NCBI GenBank assembly: GCA_028280445.1
Contig: JANQLU010000070.1
Span: forward strand, 32,194-96,193
Direction: 5' to 3'
Source of the DNA: Pirellulaceae bacterium
GTDB taxonomy: Bacteria; Planctomycetota; Planctomycetia; Pirellulales; Pirellulaceae
DNA length: 64,000 bases
The position numbers and the translations under genes were made by a program. Within the stretch, counting starts at the first letter, position 1, and every line of letters begins with the position of its first letter. Positions 28,341 through 37,151 of the stretch are shown piece by piece. A model generated the notes under the pieces. That model worked only from the letters and a program-made list of their open reading frames with translations. It was not told the origin of the DNA and made no database searches.

Positions 28341-28871
28341 TTAACCTGCCAAACGTTTTTCAATAATTCTGTCGTGGTAAACAAAATGACCACCAAGAAT
28401 GAAAAAATTTGCTTTGGCGGTGACATAACAATCCGACGCAACTCCGCCACGTTCCAGATTGCCTACACCCATCCGGTCGGCAAGTAAGACGTTGGCGTCT
28501 CGCAGGCACTGAAGTTCGTCCAGCAAATCGTTTATTCCAACCGAATGATAATCCAAGTTGTCGACGTAAATATTTTGATCGATTCCTGGCAGTGGAGTTT
28601 TGTCGCCCACTCCAATTCTCAGTGCTCTGGTACTGAATATTCTTTCGCAATCAATCAGGTGGCCAACGACCTGTTTGATGCTCCATGTGTATGGTTCATG
28701 AAGTTGGCTGACAACGCCGTCCGGCAGATCGCCAAGTCGTTCGGCAAGTTGTCGCGGCTGTTGCCGAAACGCTGTCAGGAAATCCGCTGGCTGAAACAAA
28801 TCGACATATTGTTGGTAATACTCATCGTATTCGTTGCTGGCCGGCGCTGAAAATTTAGCTGTTGCTGTCAT
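28341..28871 (-). CDS. DinB-superfamily protein
   Basis: The product has 176 residues from the ATG at 28871, with AAGAGA upstream. It is a DinB/YfiT-like four-helix protein: WSIKQVVGHLIDCERIFSTR carries the first metal His, and GGHFVYHDRIIEKRL carries the last histidines. These are metal-binding proteins, often thiol transferases using bacillithiol or mycothiol, but many have no known function. It is the last gene of the rhodanese-PNPOx-GNAT-DinB operon, 13 bases after the GNAT stop. Extending the frame to 29081 would overlap the GNAT gene and add unrelated sequence, so I rejected it. Confidence 0.85.
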   Translation of the reverse strand: MTATAKFSAPASNEYDEYYQQYVDLFQPADFLTAFRQQPRQLAERLGDLPDGVVSQLHEPYTWSIKQVVGHLIDCERIFSTRALRIGVGDKTPLPGIDQNIYVDNLDYHSVGINDLLDELQCLRDANVLLADRMGVGNLERGGVASDCYVTAKANFFILGGHFVYHDRIIEKRLAG

Positions 28872-28884
28872 CGTGATCTCTTTT

Positions 28885-29382
28885 TTATGGTTTGTGATTA
28901 GCAGTCTGGCGACGCGTATTGGCAGACGCAACGGCAGCCGACGGTTTGTAGATTTGCATGCAAGTTGTCGGACCATCGAGTGTTCGAAATCCGTATTTTT
29001 CATACAGCCCTTGAGTGTCGTCGGTAAACAACAGAAGACGTCGCAAGTTTTGTGTGCTGGGAGATGAAACGATAGTTTCAATCAGCCATTTTCCAAGCCC
29101 AAGTTGTTGGTACGGTTTCAGGACAAATACATCCGCCAAGTAGGCGAACGTACAATGATCGGTAATCAGTCTGGCGAATCCAATTTGTTGATCGAGTTTG
29201 AACAATCCAAAACAAACTGATCCACGTACAAATTTCTCAACGGTGGCCAACGAAATTCCAGGACACCAATAGGAGTTTGTCAAAAATTCATGAATCACAT
29301 TCAGATCGAGTTTGCTGTGATCGGTGGAGATCAGAAAATCGTCACGAATGTATTGTTCGATTGACGGGGCCTCTGAAATCAT
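28885..29382 (-). CDS. GNAT-family N-acetyltransferase
   Basis: The product has 165 residues from the ATG at 29382, which overlaps the upstream gene's stop in an ATGA. The acetyl-CoA motif is present as VFVLKPYQQLGLGKWLIETI (R/Q-x-x-G-x-G/A type, here QQLGLGKW), followed by LLLFTDDTQGLYEKYGFRTL, typical of the GNAT C-terminal strand. The substrate is unknown. The tight coupling suggests a shared pathway with the PNPOx-like gene. Confidence 0.85.
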   Translation of the reverse strand: MISEAPSIEQYIRDDFLISTDHSKLDLNVIHEFLTNSYWCPGISLATVEKFVRGSVCFGLFKLDQQIGFARLITDHCTFAYLADVFVLKPYQQLGLGKWLIETIVSSPSTQNLRRLLLFTDDTQGLYEKYGFRTLDGPTTCMQIYKPSAAVASANTRRQTANHKP

Positions 29383-30077
29383 GAGACGTCCTTTGCTGCA
29401 GCGAATTGTGAGTTGTGGTCCGCTCGCCACCGGTTTAAATATTCAGGGACTTCGAGTCCCGGAGTGTTGTCTGCAGCTGCGAGCGGTTGACCCGCATGTT
29501 GGACAAATGGGACCACACCAGACCAAACCGGTAACGTCAAGTCATCGGGATCGTCGGCGGGTTCGCCGGTTCGGATTTTAGCGCTGGCGGATTCGATTTT
29601 TACTGCGGCGACACAGGTGGCTTTCATTTCTTGAACATTCGGTCCTCGGGCGTCGTCCCAACGCCCCGGCATGGTTTTGTCCGAAATGATTCGCAGCGCT
29701 TCGATGCGTTGTTGATCCGAGGTAATTTCGTATCCGCTGCCGAACACGGTGACGGATCGATAGTTCATCGAATGGTGGAATAGCGATTTGGCGAGTACAA
29801 GCCCATCGAGGATCGTTGCCGACACGCAAATTTTTGAACCGCTGCACAACATGTTCATCAAGCGGCTTTTGCTAGAACCATGAAACAACAATTCGTCATC
29901 GCGGCGCGCGAACAGCATCGGAATAATGATGGGCCCGTCGTCCGAGCAAAAACCGACTTGGCCAACCAGGTTTTGATCCAGGATTTTGAAGACTGTTTCA
30001 CGGTCGTAATGTCCGCGTTTGGCGACGCGCCGCACTTGGTTGAGTGTCGTTTGTTTAAATTCGGTTTCCGATGTCAT
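29379..30077 (-). CDS. Pyridoxamine 5'-phosphate oxidase-like flavoprotein
   Basis: The product has 232 residues from the ATG at 30077 (gaggat upstream). It has a split-barrel FMN-binding fold: VGQVGFCSDDGPIIIPMLFA, then LLFHGSSKSRLMNML. It belongs to the 'PNPOx family' of flavoproteins and is not the true PdxH, which is longer in the C-terminus. Neighbours are a rhodanese, a GNAT and a divergent MocR regulator that binds PLP, so a link to vitamin B6 or amino acid chemistry is plausible. The domain is clear, the reaction is not. Confidence 0.85.
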   Translation of the reverse strand: MTSETEFKQTTLNQVRRVAKRGHYDRETVFKILDQNLVGQVGFCSDDGPIIIPMLFARRDDELLFHGSSKSRLMNMLCSGSKICVSATILDGLVLAKSLFHHSMNYRSVTVFGSGYEITSDQQRIEALRIISDKTMPGRWDDARGPNVQEMKATCVAAVKIESASAKIRTGEPADDPDDLTLPVWSGVVPFVQHAGQPLAAADNTPGLEVPEYLNRWRADHNSQFAAAKDVS

Positions 30078-30102
30078 TTTTATTGATCCTCGCAGTTGCG
30101 TT

Positions 30103-30522
30103 TCAGTTCGTTGCCATCTCGGTTGAAGCCGTTGTTTGCAATTGAAACCCTTCGTCAGTCCAACCGATGACGCCGCCAATCATTTCTTTGACAGGACGCC
30201 CCAATTTTGCCAAAGCCAAAGCTCCTTTGTTGGCTCCGTTGCAATGTGGTCCGGCACAGTAAACCACAAATAGCGTTTCAGCCGGATATTCGGCAAGCGC
30301 CGGTTCGTTGATCTTCCAATGGGGGAGATTAATAGCGGTGGGAATATGACCAGCCTGGAAACATTCCTCGCTGCGAACATCGAGCAACACAAAATCTGTT
30401 TTGTCGTTGGTAATGGCGTGATGAACGTCCCAACAATCGGTTTCGTACGAAAGCCGTTTTGAGAAAAATTCCACGGCATCGTCCTGCGGTGCAGCGGGAA
30501 TTCGTGAAACAGTAGAACCCAT
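30103..30522 (-). CDS. Single-domain rhodanese-like sulfurtransferase
   Basis: The product has 139 residues from the ATG at 30522 (gaggt upstream). It is one rhodanese domain: FVLLDVRSEECFQAGHIPTA, then the active loop YCAGPHCNGANKGA with catalytic C89 and a second cysteine at 94. It is first in the minus-strand operon and divergent from the MocR gene across about 170 bases. It could carry persulfide sulfur for a partner enzyme. The partner is not known. Confidence 0.87.
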   Translation of the reverse strand: MGSTVSRIPAAPQDDAVEFFSKRLSYETDCWDVHHAITNDKTDFVLLDVRSEECFQAGHIPTAINLPHWKINEPALAEYPAETLFVVYCAGPHCNGANKGALALAKLGRPVKEMIGGVIGWTDEGFQLQTTASTEMATN

Positions 30523-30695
30523 CGTTACCTCAGTTACTGCAAAAAAATACGACTCAGTTTTCAATTTGAATTTCGAAAACGGTGTTTTCGTCGTTTGATG
30601 TGTATTACTATGGTAAAATTGTGGAGTGGTGAAAAGATCCAATATTGCCGTTTTCGACCAGTCCAATTTTTAACGTGTCGCTAAATGCAGATTGA

Positions 30696-32204
30696 ATGAT
30701 GATGGCCAGAAAAAATGTCGTGGATGAGTTTGGTTTTTTGCGATTGGACGCGCGAAAAAAAACACCGCTGTTTCGGCAGCTTTATCAACAGCTGCGCACC
30801 GCTATCCTTCAGGGACGGATCAAGACGGACTACCGGATTCCGTCATCACGTGATTTGATGGAGCAGTTAGGAGTCTCCAGAACCACGATTGTGACGGCAA
30901 TTGATTTGTTAATCGCCGAAGGGTATTTGCAAACGTTTCATGGACGCGGTACGTTTGTCGGCAGCGAAATTCCAGACGAACAGATTTTGCCTGAGGGTGT
31001 CGCGCCCGATGAGATCCAGCGTTGCAGTGACGAATCAAATCACTTGAACGAGTATGGAAAATCCTTACAGGGTTTGAATCGTGAGACCTGGTATACCGGA
31101 ACACCCAAGGCGTTTTGTCCCGGCGAGCCAGCGTTGGATGAGTTTCCAGTCGACATTTGGTCGAAAATCGTCCGACGCGTTTGGAAATCGCTTGCTCCGA
31201 TCGATTTGTCTTATGGTGAGCCGGCGGGCTATTCGCCATTGCGATCACAAGTCGCCGAATACCTGGCAGTTCATCGCGGTGTGAACTGCGATCCCGAGCA
31301 AGTCATGATTGTCAACGGCACGCAGCAGGCCGTCGATGTTGTGGCTCGGCTAACGCTCGAGCAAGGTGACCAGGTTTTGTTTGAAAATCCGGGTTACATC
31401 AACGCTCGCGATACCTTTCAGAAACAGGGCGCCGAGATCATACCCGTTCCGGTTGACCACCAAGGTGCAGTTTTCGAAAAAGTGATTCAAAAACATCCAA
31501 AAGCCCGACTCGCTTACGTTACACCGTCGCATCAATTTCCGATGGGCGTAATATTGCCGGTTGAACGGCGACTGGAGCTGATCAATTGGGCCAAAGAAAA
31601 CGAGTCGCTGATTTTGGAGGATGACTACGACAGCGAATATCGTTATTCGCAAAAACCGTTGCCGTGCATGCAAGGATTAGATCGGGCGTCGAGAATTATT
31701 TACGTGGGAAGTTTTAGCAAGGTTGTATTTCCGGCCTTGGGTTTAGGCTATGCCATTGTTCCGCCACAAATGGTATCCGCGTTTGAAAATGCACTTCGTT
31801 TGAGTTCGCGCCCCGCTTCGCAAGTTGACCAAATCGTTTTGAGCGAATTCATTCGCGAAGGCCATTTTATTCGGCATTTGCGGCGGATGCGAAAAACTCA
31901 TGCATTGCGCCGACAGGTTTTTGTCGAACAAATTCAGAAACATCTGGCAGACGAATTGGAAATCATCGGTGGTGCCGCTGGACTTCATTGCACTACCACT
32001 TTCAAATCGCAAAACAAAAATGATGTCGCAATCGTCAAACAGTTGGCCGAACAAGGGATCATTACTCGGCCTTTGTCGGGTTACTACATGTCGGGAACGA
32101 AAAAAGATCGGCGCCTCAACGGATTGGTTTCAGGATTCGCTTGTTCAACACCGTCGCAAACACGACGACGCATTCGCGAGTTGGCCGTGATTCTGAAACG
32201 CTAA
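30696..32204 (+). CDS. MocR/PdxR-type GntR regulator with aminotransferase domain
   Basis: The 502-residue product has an N-terminal GntR winged helix (IPSSRDLMEQLGVSRTTIVT) and a C-terminal fold-type I PLP domain. The likely Schiff-base lysine is in SFSKVVFPALGLGY, about residue 341. MocR regulators sense PLP or amino acid-PLP adducts and usually control a divergent gene, here the rhodanese-PNPOx-GNAT-DinB operon. No operator repeat is obvious in the shared gap. The family is certain and the target is inferred from position. Confidence 0.92.
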   Translation: MMMARKNVVDEFGFLRLDARKKTPLFRQLYQQLRTAILQGRIKTDYRIPSSRDLMEQLGVSRTTIVTAIDLLIAEGYLQTFHGRGTFVGSEIPDEQILPEGVAPDEIQRCSDESNHLNEYGKSLQGLNRETWYTGTPKAFCPGEPALDEFPVDIWSKIVRRVWKSLAPIDLSYGEPAGYSPLRSQVAEYLAVHRGVNCDPEQVMIVNGTQQAVDVVARLTLEQGDQVLFENPGYINARDTFQKQGAEIIPVPVDHQGAVFEKVIQKHPKARLAYVTPSHQFPMGVILPVERRLELINWAKENESLILEDDYDSEYRYSQKPLPCMQGLDRASRIIYVGSFSKVVFPALGLGYAIVPPQMVSAFENALRLSSRPASQVDQIVLSEFIREGHFIRHLRRMRKTHALRRQVFVEQIQKHLADELEIIGGAAGLHCTTTFKSQNKNDVAIVKQLAEQGIITRPLSGYYMSGTKKDRRLNGLVSGFACSTPSQTRRRIRELAVILKR

Positions 32205-32721
32205 ACTCTCTCGTTTTTCCTTTGCGTCTTGTCGGGAGGGCGAGGCTCCTGCCGAGCCGAGACTACGGGTTAAGCTTTCGTATGAGTGGACCCTGTTTCT
32301 TTCAAAAAGGCTCACGCGGAGACGCAGAGGCGCAGAGGTTTTGGGTAGGCATTGTTGCTTTAATGTTGCAATCAAATCACAAACGCGAGGCTAGCGCTGT
32401 ATAAATATGTTTTGTAAGGCAAAGCCACACCGAAAAATTCTCACGCAGAGCCGCAGAGACGCAGGAGGTTGAAAGCATTGGGGGAATAAAAAGGTGTTGT
32501 GGTCAATTGATTTTTGGCAAATCAACTCGCTTTTTTTTCCTGCGCCTCTGCGACTCTGCGTGAGATTTTAATCAGAATTTGTTGCATCCTCGCGACGATG
32601 AAAACGACTACTAATTAGCAAGTCGTTTACATCTGCAACAATCCTGACAAATTTCCAACTGGGCTTCGATTCATGGATCCAAGCCCTTGTTTTTTGTATT
32701 CGCAAGGATTTTTCGACAACG
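32205..32721. other. Intergenic region filled by dispersed repeats
   Basis: About 515 bases with no gene I can support. It holds the gggagggcgaggctcctgcc palindrome (32233-32258), a single cgcggagacgcagaggcgc half-element (32312-32340) and a complete 126-base element with inverted ends (32440-32565). Confidence 0.7.
32440..32565. repeat. MITE-like element, copy 1
   Basis: Inverted termini tcacgcagagccgcagagac and gcgactctgcgtgaga flank an internal region containing caattgatttttggcaa. Copy 2 at 39431-39555 shares termini and interior with a few indels. No coding capacity is present. Confidence 0.85.
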
Positions 32722-35700
32722 CTAGTCCTTCGATTTTTTCTCCTTGAGGTACTTCAAAGCTTTTTCGGGTTCCATTCGACGTTGAATCAAGCTTTTGTAT
32801 TTTTGAATATCCAGCCCCGCTTTTTTGTATCGTTTCAATAGCGACGTCGGTACGCGGTGGTAGATAAAGTATTTATGTTCCTGCAACTCGAACCTGTCAT
32901 CCTGATAGCTTTTGAGCAAATCTAAAGGCACATGGCGGAGGATAAATGGTTTGTGTCGCTCCGTCAGCATGCCGGCATCCTGATAGGCTTCGAGCAATTT
33001 GAGCGGGATACGTGATCGCAGAAAAACTCGATGTTTGTCGAGAGAGAACCCTGCATCGTCGTATTGTTTCAGAAGCTTGGCGGGAACTCGCTGTTGAATG
33101 TAGTACTTATATTTCTTGAGCGAATAGCCGGCCGCTTGATAGTCTTTCAAAAGTTGTGGGGGTACGCGGTACTGGATAAACGATCGATTTTCTTGCAAAT
33201 CGAATCCGGCTTTTTCGTAATCTTTTAATTGTTGCGGACTGACACGCCAATTGATGTAGTCGGCGTAATCGTCCAGTGAGTAACCAGCTTCGTTGTATTG
33301 CTTCAACAGCGACGGTCGAACTCGGCGGGTGATAAATTTTTCATGCTTTTTCAGATCAAATTTAGCTTTGTTATAGGCCACAATCAAACTGGCCGGGACA
33401 CGTCGGTTGATGAACGATTTGTGTTTTTCCAGATCCAAATCCGCTTTGTTATATTGTTTGATCATCGCCGATCGAACTCGCCAGACGATAAACTGCAGAT
33501 GTTGGTCGACGGCCAGTTTGTCCTGCTGATACTGTTTGACGAGACTTGCCCTGACGCCATGTGCCATCAATGCCATTTTTGATTTTTTATCGATGTCCAG
33601 TTCCTGGAGCTCTTTCAAGTTGGCAACGATTTCTTTTTCACTTTTCCAAGACATAAACAATGGATACAACGCGGCTTGCGGCGCGGCTTCGATGTCGTTT
33701 TCCGTCAGCCATTTTTTGAATTTGTCTTCACCATCGAATTCAAATTCCCCTTTGCCTCGGCGGCCGGTAAACGAGCCTTTGAAGACCAGGGTTCCGAATT
33801 CTCGTTCCAATCGAAATTCGGTCGACGATTTGGTCAGTTCAGGTTTGAAGTCGGTTGTTTTAAAACGACTGGAGTATCCCCATTTCAAATCTTCATCGGA
33901 TTTGGATTGTGTTACCGTCAGGTGAACATGTCCCTGGACAAAGTAACATGTCCATTTCCCTTTGAGTTTTTCGTCGTTCAAAGCTGTGGGAGAGATGCTC
34001 ACCACATCGGCGTCGCCCGCGCGGATATAGAAATACGATCCAGACAATCCGCCTTGTTGTAAATTGATTTCTTCGACAGCGAGTTTATAGCGTTTATCAC
34101 TGCGAATGTTGTTCAGATCGCCATCGTGTTTAAAGTGGGACGAACCGATGAATTGAGCCAATCCTGCATCCAACGCTTTGTCGAGATACAGGAACGCTTT
34201 ATCGGTTTCTTTATTTATGGCATGGATACAGCACAAATTGTAATTGCCAATCGCGGAGTACTTTTTTGATCGAGCCGCTTTTTGATGCCATTGAACAGCT
34301 TCTTGCAATTTGCCTTGCATGTGTAACGCGTAGCCGAGATTGACAACCGCTTTCTCATGTTTCGGATTGAGTTCCAACGCTTTGCGACACAGCGATTCCA
34401 TTTCGGTGTAGTCTTGCTCGTTTTTTCGAGCGTCTGCCGAAGAGACCAATTGCTCGACGTGTGACAATTTGATGATGCGTTTCACAAGGTCTTTGAATCG
34501 TTTATCGGAACGCAGTGACGCGAGGTCGTTGTCGTTTTGATATTGTTGGAGGTCGATAAATCCAAGGTCAACCGCTTTATTCAGTGCTGCAAACGCTTTG
34601 TCTTTGTCCTTTTTCAGCGCCCAAACGCAGCCGATGTTGTAATTAGATTTGGATTGATAGCCGTTGAATTTGGCGGATTGTTCGAATTTGCGTAGCGCAT
34701 CATTGAATTTTTTGTTCTGAAGTAGTTTATACCCTTCTTTGAATAACTGACGTCCCTCGTTCGATTGGGAAAAATTGCCAAACGAAAATTGAAAACGAAT
34801 TTCCGAGTCATCGGAATCCTGGTTTTCATCCGTTTCATCTTCTGAGTTTTTCTCCTGCTCTTGCTCACCATTGGGAACGATCAAAGTCCCGGGCTGCGAT
34901 GAGGCGTCGTTTTTGGTCAAGGTGTTGGGAATATTTGGTCCACCAAAGAATCCAAAATAGCCTAACAGCAAAAGTGCGATGCTCAAAAACAGAATGTTGA
35001 ATGCAACGGGTTTCCAGCTTTTTTTGGCAGCAGTGTTCGGCAGCACTTTCGGCGGTTTGGAAATATCGGGTTGATGCAAGTAGGCCAAATGCCGTTCCAA
35101 CAAATCGTGCAATTGACCGGCCGATTGGAAGCGGTGTTCGGGGTTTTTTTTCAAGAGTGCGTCGATTACGTCTGAAAGTGTTTTGGATATTTGGTTGTTT
35201 ACTTGTCGAACGGGCGTAGGAGTGTCGTTTTGTATACGCGTCAAAACACCCAGTGGCGATTCGGCGCGAAACGGCAAGTGGCCAGTGGCCAAAAAGTAAA
35301 TCAAGCTGCCGAGACTGAACAAATCACTGCGATGATCGAGTCGTTCGCCACGGGCCTGCTCAGGAGACATGTAATTGGGAGTTCCCGTCAGCCAGCCGGT
35401 TCGCGTCAATGAAGCGTCGTCTTCGGCACGAGCCAAACCAAAATCGGTGATGATGACGCGATTGACACCTTGTTCGACAAGGATATTTGCCGGCTTGATA
35501 TCGCGATGCACCAGACCTTGCGAATGGGCTGGAATCAGACCAGCTGCGATCTGTAGTGCGACACGGACAATTTCAATTTCTGCCAACGGGCCATTTTGAT
35601 CCACCAATCTTTGAAGTGACGGACCAGCGACATAAGGCATGACGATGTAGGGTGTTTTGCCGTCGTTGTTGACGTCATAAACGGCGATCACATTCGGATG

Positions 35701-36210
35701 CAGCACGCCAGCTGCCGCGCGAGCTTCTTGGGCAAATCGTTTGCGAGCGGTTCCGTGACTGGCCAAATGCGGCGAAAGAACCTTGATCGCCAACGGGCGG
35801 TTTAACTCGGAATCGTGAGCTTTGAAGACAACCCCCATCCCGCCGCGGCCAACTTCACGTTCGATGTCATATTTTCCGATCCGTCCGATCATCTCTGGAT
35901 GTTTGGGCGGATCGAGAATTCCGTCGAGCGGAAATTCCCATCCCGAAGATGCTGATTCGTGCGGCTGCTGATCCGTCGTATCCAACTCGTGTGATTTCAG
36001 GTTTGCGACATCGCTGATTTCCTGCGAAGCTTTTAATAGCTCGGGAGTTTTTTTCCAAACTTCCGAACGAGCCGTCAACGCATCTAGCGCTTGGCGGCAC
36101 GATTCACATTGATGAAGATGCTGGCCGATGTTCCTGGTTTTGTCCGACTCAGTTTCGCTGTTGAGTAATTCCAGTAAATCGTCGCGACTGATATGCTCTG
36201 ATTGGATCAT
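32722..36210 (-). CDS. Ser/Thr kinase with anti-sigma zinc motif, TPRs and a C-terminal 26-residue repeat array
   Basis: The 1162-residue product begins with a ZAS-like zinc motif H31-x3-C35-x2-C38 (HLHQCESC), with H6 as a possible fourth ligand. The kinase domain spans about 114-372: loop GRGGMG at 121-126, lysine 143, HRD 235-237, DFG 256-258. A membrane helix is at about 403-420. TPR-like segments follow (about 470-700), then a region with a beta-rich part (about 710-870). Residues 885-1144 are ten 26-residue repeats. It follows an ECF sigma factor by 45 bases on the same strand. The kinase could hold the sigma factor through its zinc domain and release it on signal. That mechanism is inference. 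All catalytic residues are present. Confidence 0.94.
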   Translation of the reverse strand: MIQSEHISRDDLLELLNSETESDKTRNIGQHLHQCESCRQALDALTARSEVWKKTPELLKASQEISDVANLKSHELDTTDQQPHESASSGWEFPLDGILDPPKHPEMIGRIGKYDIEREVGRGGMGVVFKAHDSELNRPLAIKVLSPHLASHGTARKRFAQEARAAAGVLHPNVIAVYDVNNDGKTPYIVMPYVAGPSLQRLVDQNGPLAEIEIVRVALQIAAGLIPAHSQGLVHRDIKPANILVEQGVNRVIITDFGLARAEDDASLTRTGWLTGTPNYMSPEQARGERLDHRSDLFSLGSLIYFLATGHLPFRAESPLGVLTRIQNDTPTPVRQVNNQISKTLSDVIDALLKKNPEHRFQSAGQLHDLLERHLAYLHQPDISKPPKVLPNTAAKKSWKPVAFNILFLSIALLLLGYFGFFGGPNIPNTLTKNDASSQPGTLIVPNGEQEQEKNSEDETDENQDSDDSEIRFQFSFGNFSQSNEGRQLFKEGYKLLQNKKFNDALRKFEQSAKFNGYQSKSNYNIGCVWALKKDKDKAFAALNKAVDLGFIDLQQYQNDNDLASLRSDKRFKDLVKRIIKLSHVEQLVSSADARKNEQDYTEMESLCRKALELNPKHEKAVVNLGYALHMQGKLQEAVQWHQKAARSKKYSAIGNYNLCCIHAINKETDKAFLYLDKALDAGLAQFIGSSHFKHDGDLNNIRSDKRYKLAVEEINLQQGGLSGSYFYIRAGDADVVSISPTALNDEKLKGKWTCYFVQGHVHLTVTQSKSDEDLKWGYSSRFKTTDFKPELTKSSTEFRLEREFGTLVFKGSFTGRRGKGEFEFDGEDKFKKWLTENDIEAAPQAALYPLFMSWKSEKEIVANLKELQELDIDKKSKMALMAHGVRASLVKQYQQDKLAVDQHLQFIVWRVRSAMIKQYNKADLDLEKHKSFINRRVPASLIVAYNKAKFDLKKHEKFITRRVRPSLLKQYNEAGYSLDDYADYINWRVSPQQLKDYEKAGFDLQENRSFIQYRVPPQLLKDYQAAGYSLKKYKYYIQQRVPAKLLKQYDDAGFSLDKHRVFLRSRIPLKLLEAYQDAGMLTERHKPFILRHVPLDLLKSYQDDRFELQEHKYFIYHRVPTSLLKRYKKAGLDIQKYKSLIQRRMEPEKALKYLKEKKSKD
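32779..33558 (-). repeat. Ten tandem 26-residue helical repeats in the kinase C-terminus
   Basis: Ten consecutive 26-residue units start mostly with RVP or RVR, then (L/I)(L/I)K-x-Y, an A-G-(F/Y) turn, a Leu at about position 17, a Lys/His pair, and end in (F/Y)I-x-(R/W/Q). A degenerate eleventh unit ends the protein. Each unit could be a helical hairpin, giving a solenoid. I do not recognise a named repeat family. Confidence 0.85.
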
Positions 36211-36255
36211 CGTATCTCCGAATTTGATGGCATTGAGCCGTTAATTTTTTTATGG

Positions 36256-36861
36256 TTAGTTTTGCGTTTCATCCAACTTGCGCTGAATGAGTTTGGAGAG
36301 CCGTGCCATAATTCGCGAACGCGCGACGTAGACCGTTCCGCATTCGATGTTCAAACGTCGTGCGACTTCTTCGATCGGCAAACCTTCGACTGTTGACATC
36401 CAGAACGCTTGCCAATTGACCGGCTTGAACGAATGCTTGAGTTTATCGGCGGCCCAAGAGAAGACTTGTTTTTCGTAGGCTACCTGGAACGCTTGCGATT
36501 CCGAATCGCTGGGATCGGCAATTTGACTGAGGCCGGAATCACCTTTGGCAATTCGAGTGGCTTCGATTTTTTTGGTGCGTAGAAAATCAAAAGTCAGATT
36601 GCGGGTGATCCGGTAGAGCCATCCGCGAAACGATGAATTCTCGCGGGCTTCGTCCCAGGATCCGATCGACTTGGCGACACGACTGAGAACTTCCTGAGTG
36701 ACTTCGGCGGCGTCGGCGTATTGGAGGCCGTGGCGTTGAATAAAACGCTGGACAAGCGGCTGGTAGATTTGCACGAATTCGGCCCAGGCGTCGTCGTCGC
36801 CGGAGTCTCGGACTCTGACGATAAGACTAACACGTGTGTCGGGATCTGATTTTGAATTCAT
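36256..36861 (-). CDS. ECF-type sigma factor upstream of the repeat kinase
   Basis: The 201-residue product has sigma region 2 (DAWAEFVQIYQPLVQRFIQR, QEVLSRVAKSIGSW, FRGWLYRITRNLTFDFLR) and region 4 (WQAFWMSTVEGLPIEEVARR, RLNIECGTVYVARSRIMARL). It is transcribed with the kinase that follows 45 bases later. Planctomycete ECF-STK pairs have this arrangement. The ATG at 36861 is the only good start. The missing classic anti-sigma gene may be replaced by the kinase's N-terminal zinc domain. Confidence 0.92.
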   Translation of the reverse strand: MNSKSDPDTRVSLIVRVRDSGDDDAWAEFVQIYQPLVQRFIQRHGLQYADAAEVTQEVLSRVAKSIGSWDEARENSSFRGWLYRITRNLTFDFLRTKKIEATRIAKGDSGLSQIADPSDSESQAFQVAYEKQVFSWAADKLKHSFKPVNWQAFWMSTVEGLPIEEVARRLNIECGTVYVARSRIMARLSKLIQRKLDETQN

Positions 36862-36960
36862 ACAAATAGCCTGCTCTACAGGATTCTACGAAGCAAATAC
36901 CGAGAACTTGCGCTTGAAAAATATTTTTTTATCAACGGCGAAAATGCCCTGTTTTTTAGT

Positions 36961-37047
36961 GTAGGGCCGGTTCCCACCGGTCGTTTTGTTAGATTGGCCG
37001 GTGGGAACCGGCCCTACCCCCATGGCCGTGGGAGCTGGCCCTACCCC
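36961..37047. repeat. Triple 'gtagggccggtt' palindrome upstream of the sigma factor
   Basis: Two inverted copies (36961-36980 and 36996-37018) and a degenerate third (37020-37047) of gtagggccggttcccaccgg occupy the 290-base gap between the sigma factor and the methyltransferase gene. No gene is visible here. Confidence 0.85.
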
Positions 37048-37151
37048 GATCTGTCATGCTCCAGCGTATCTACGCATGGTCACCGTGGTCGAGAGGATTT
37101 CCTGCCGGTGACAGGAGAGGCTCTATCCGCGCATTCAGAATTGGCGGCGAG

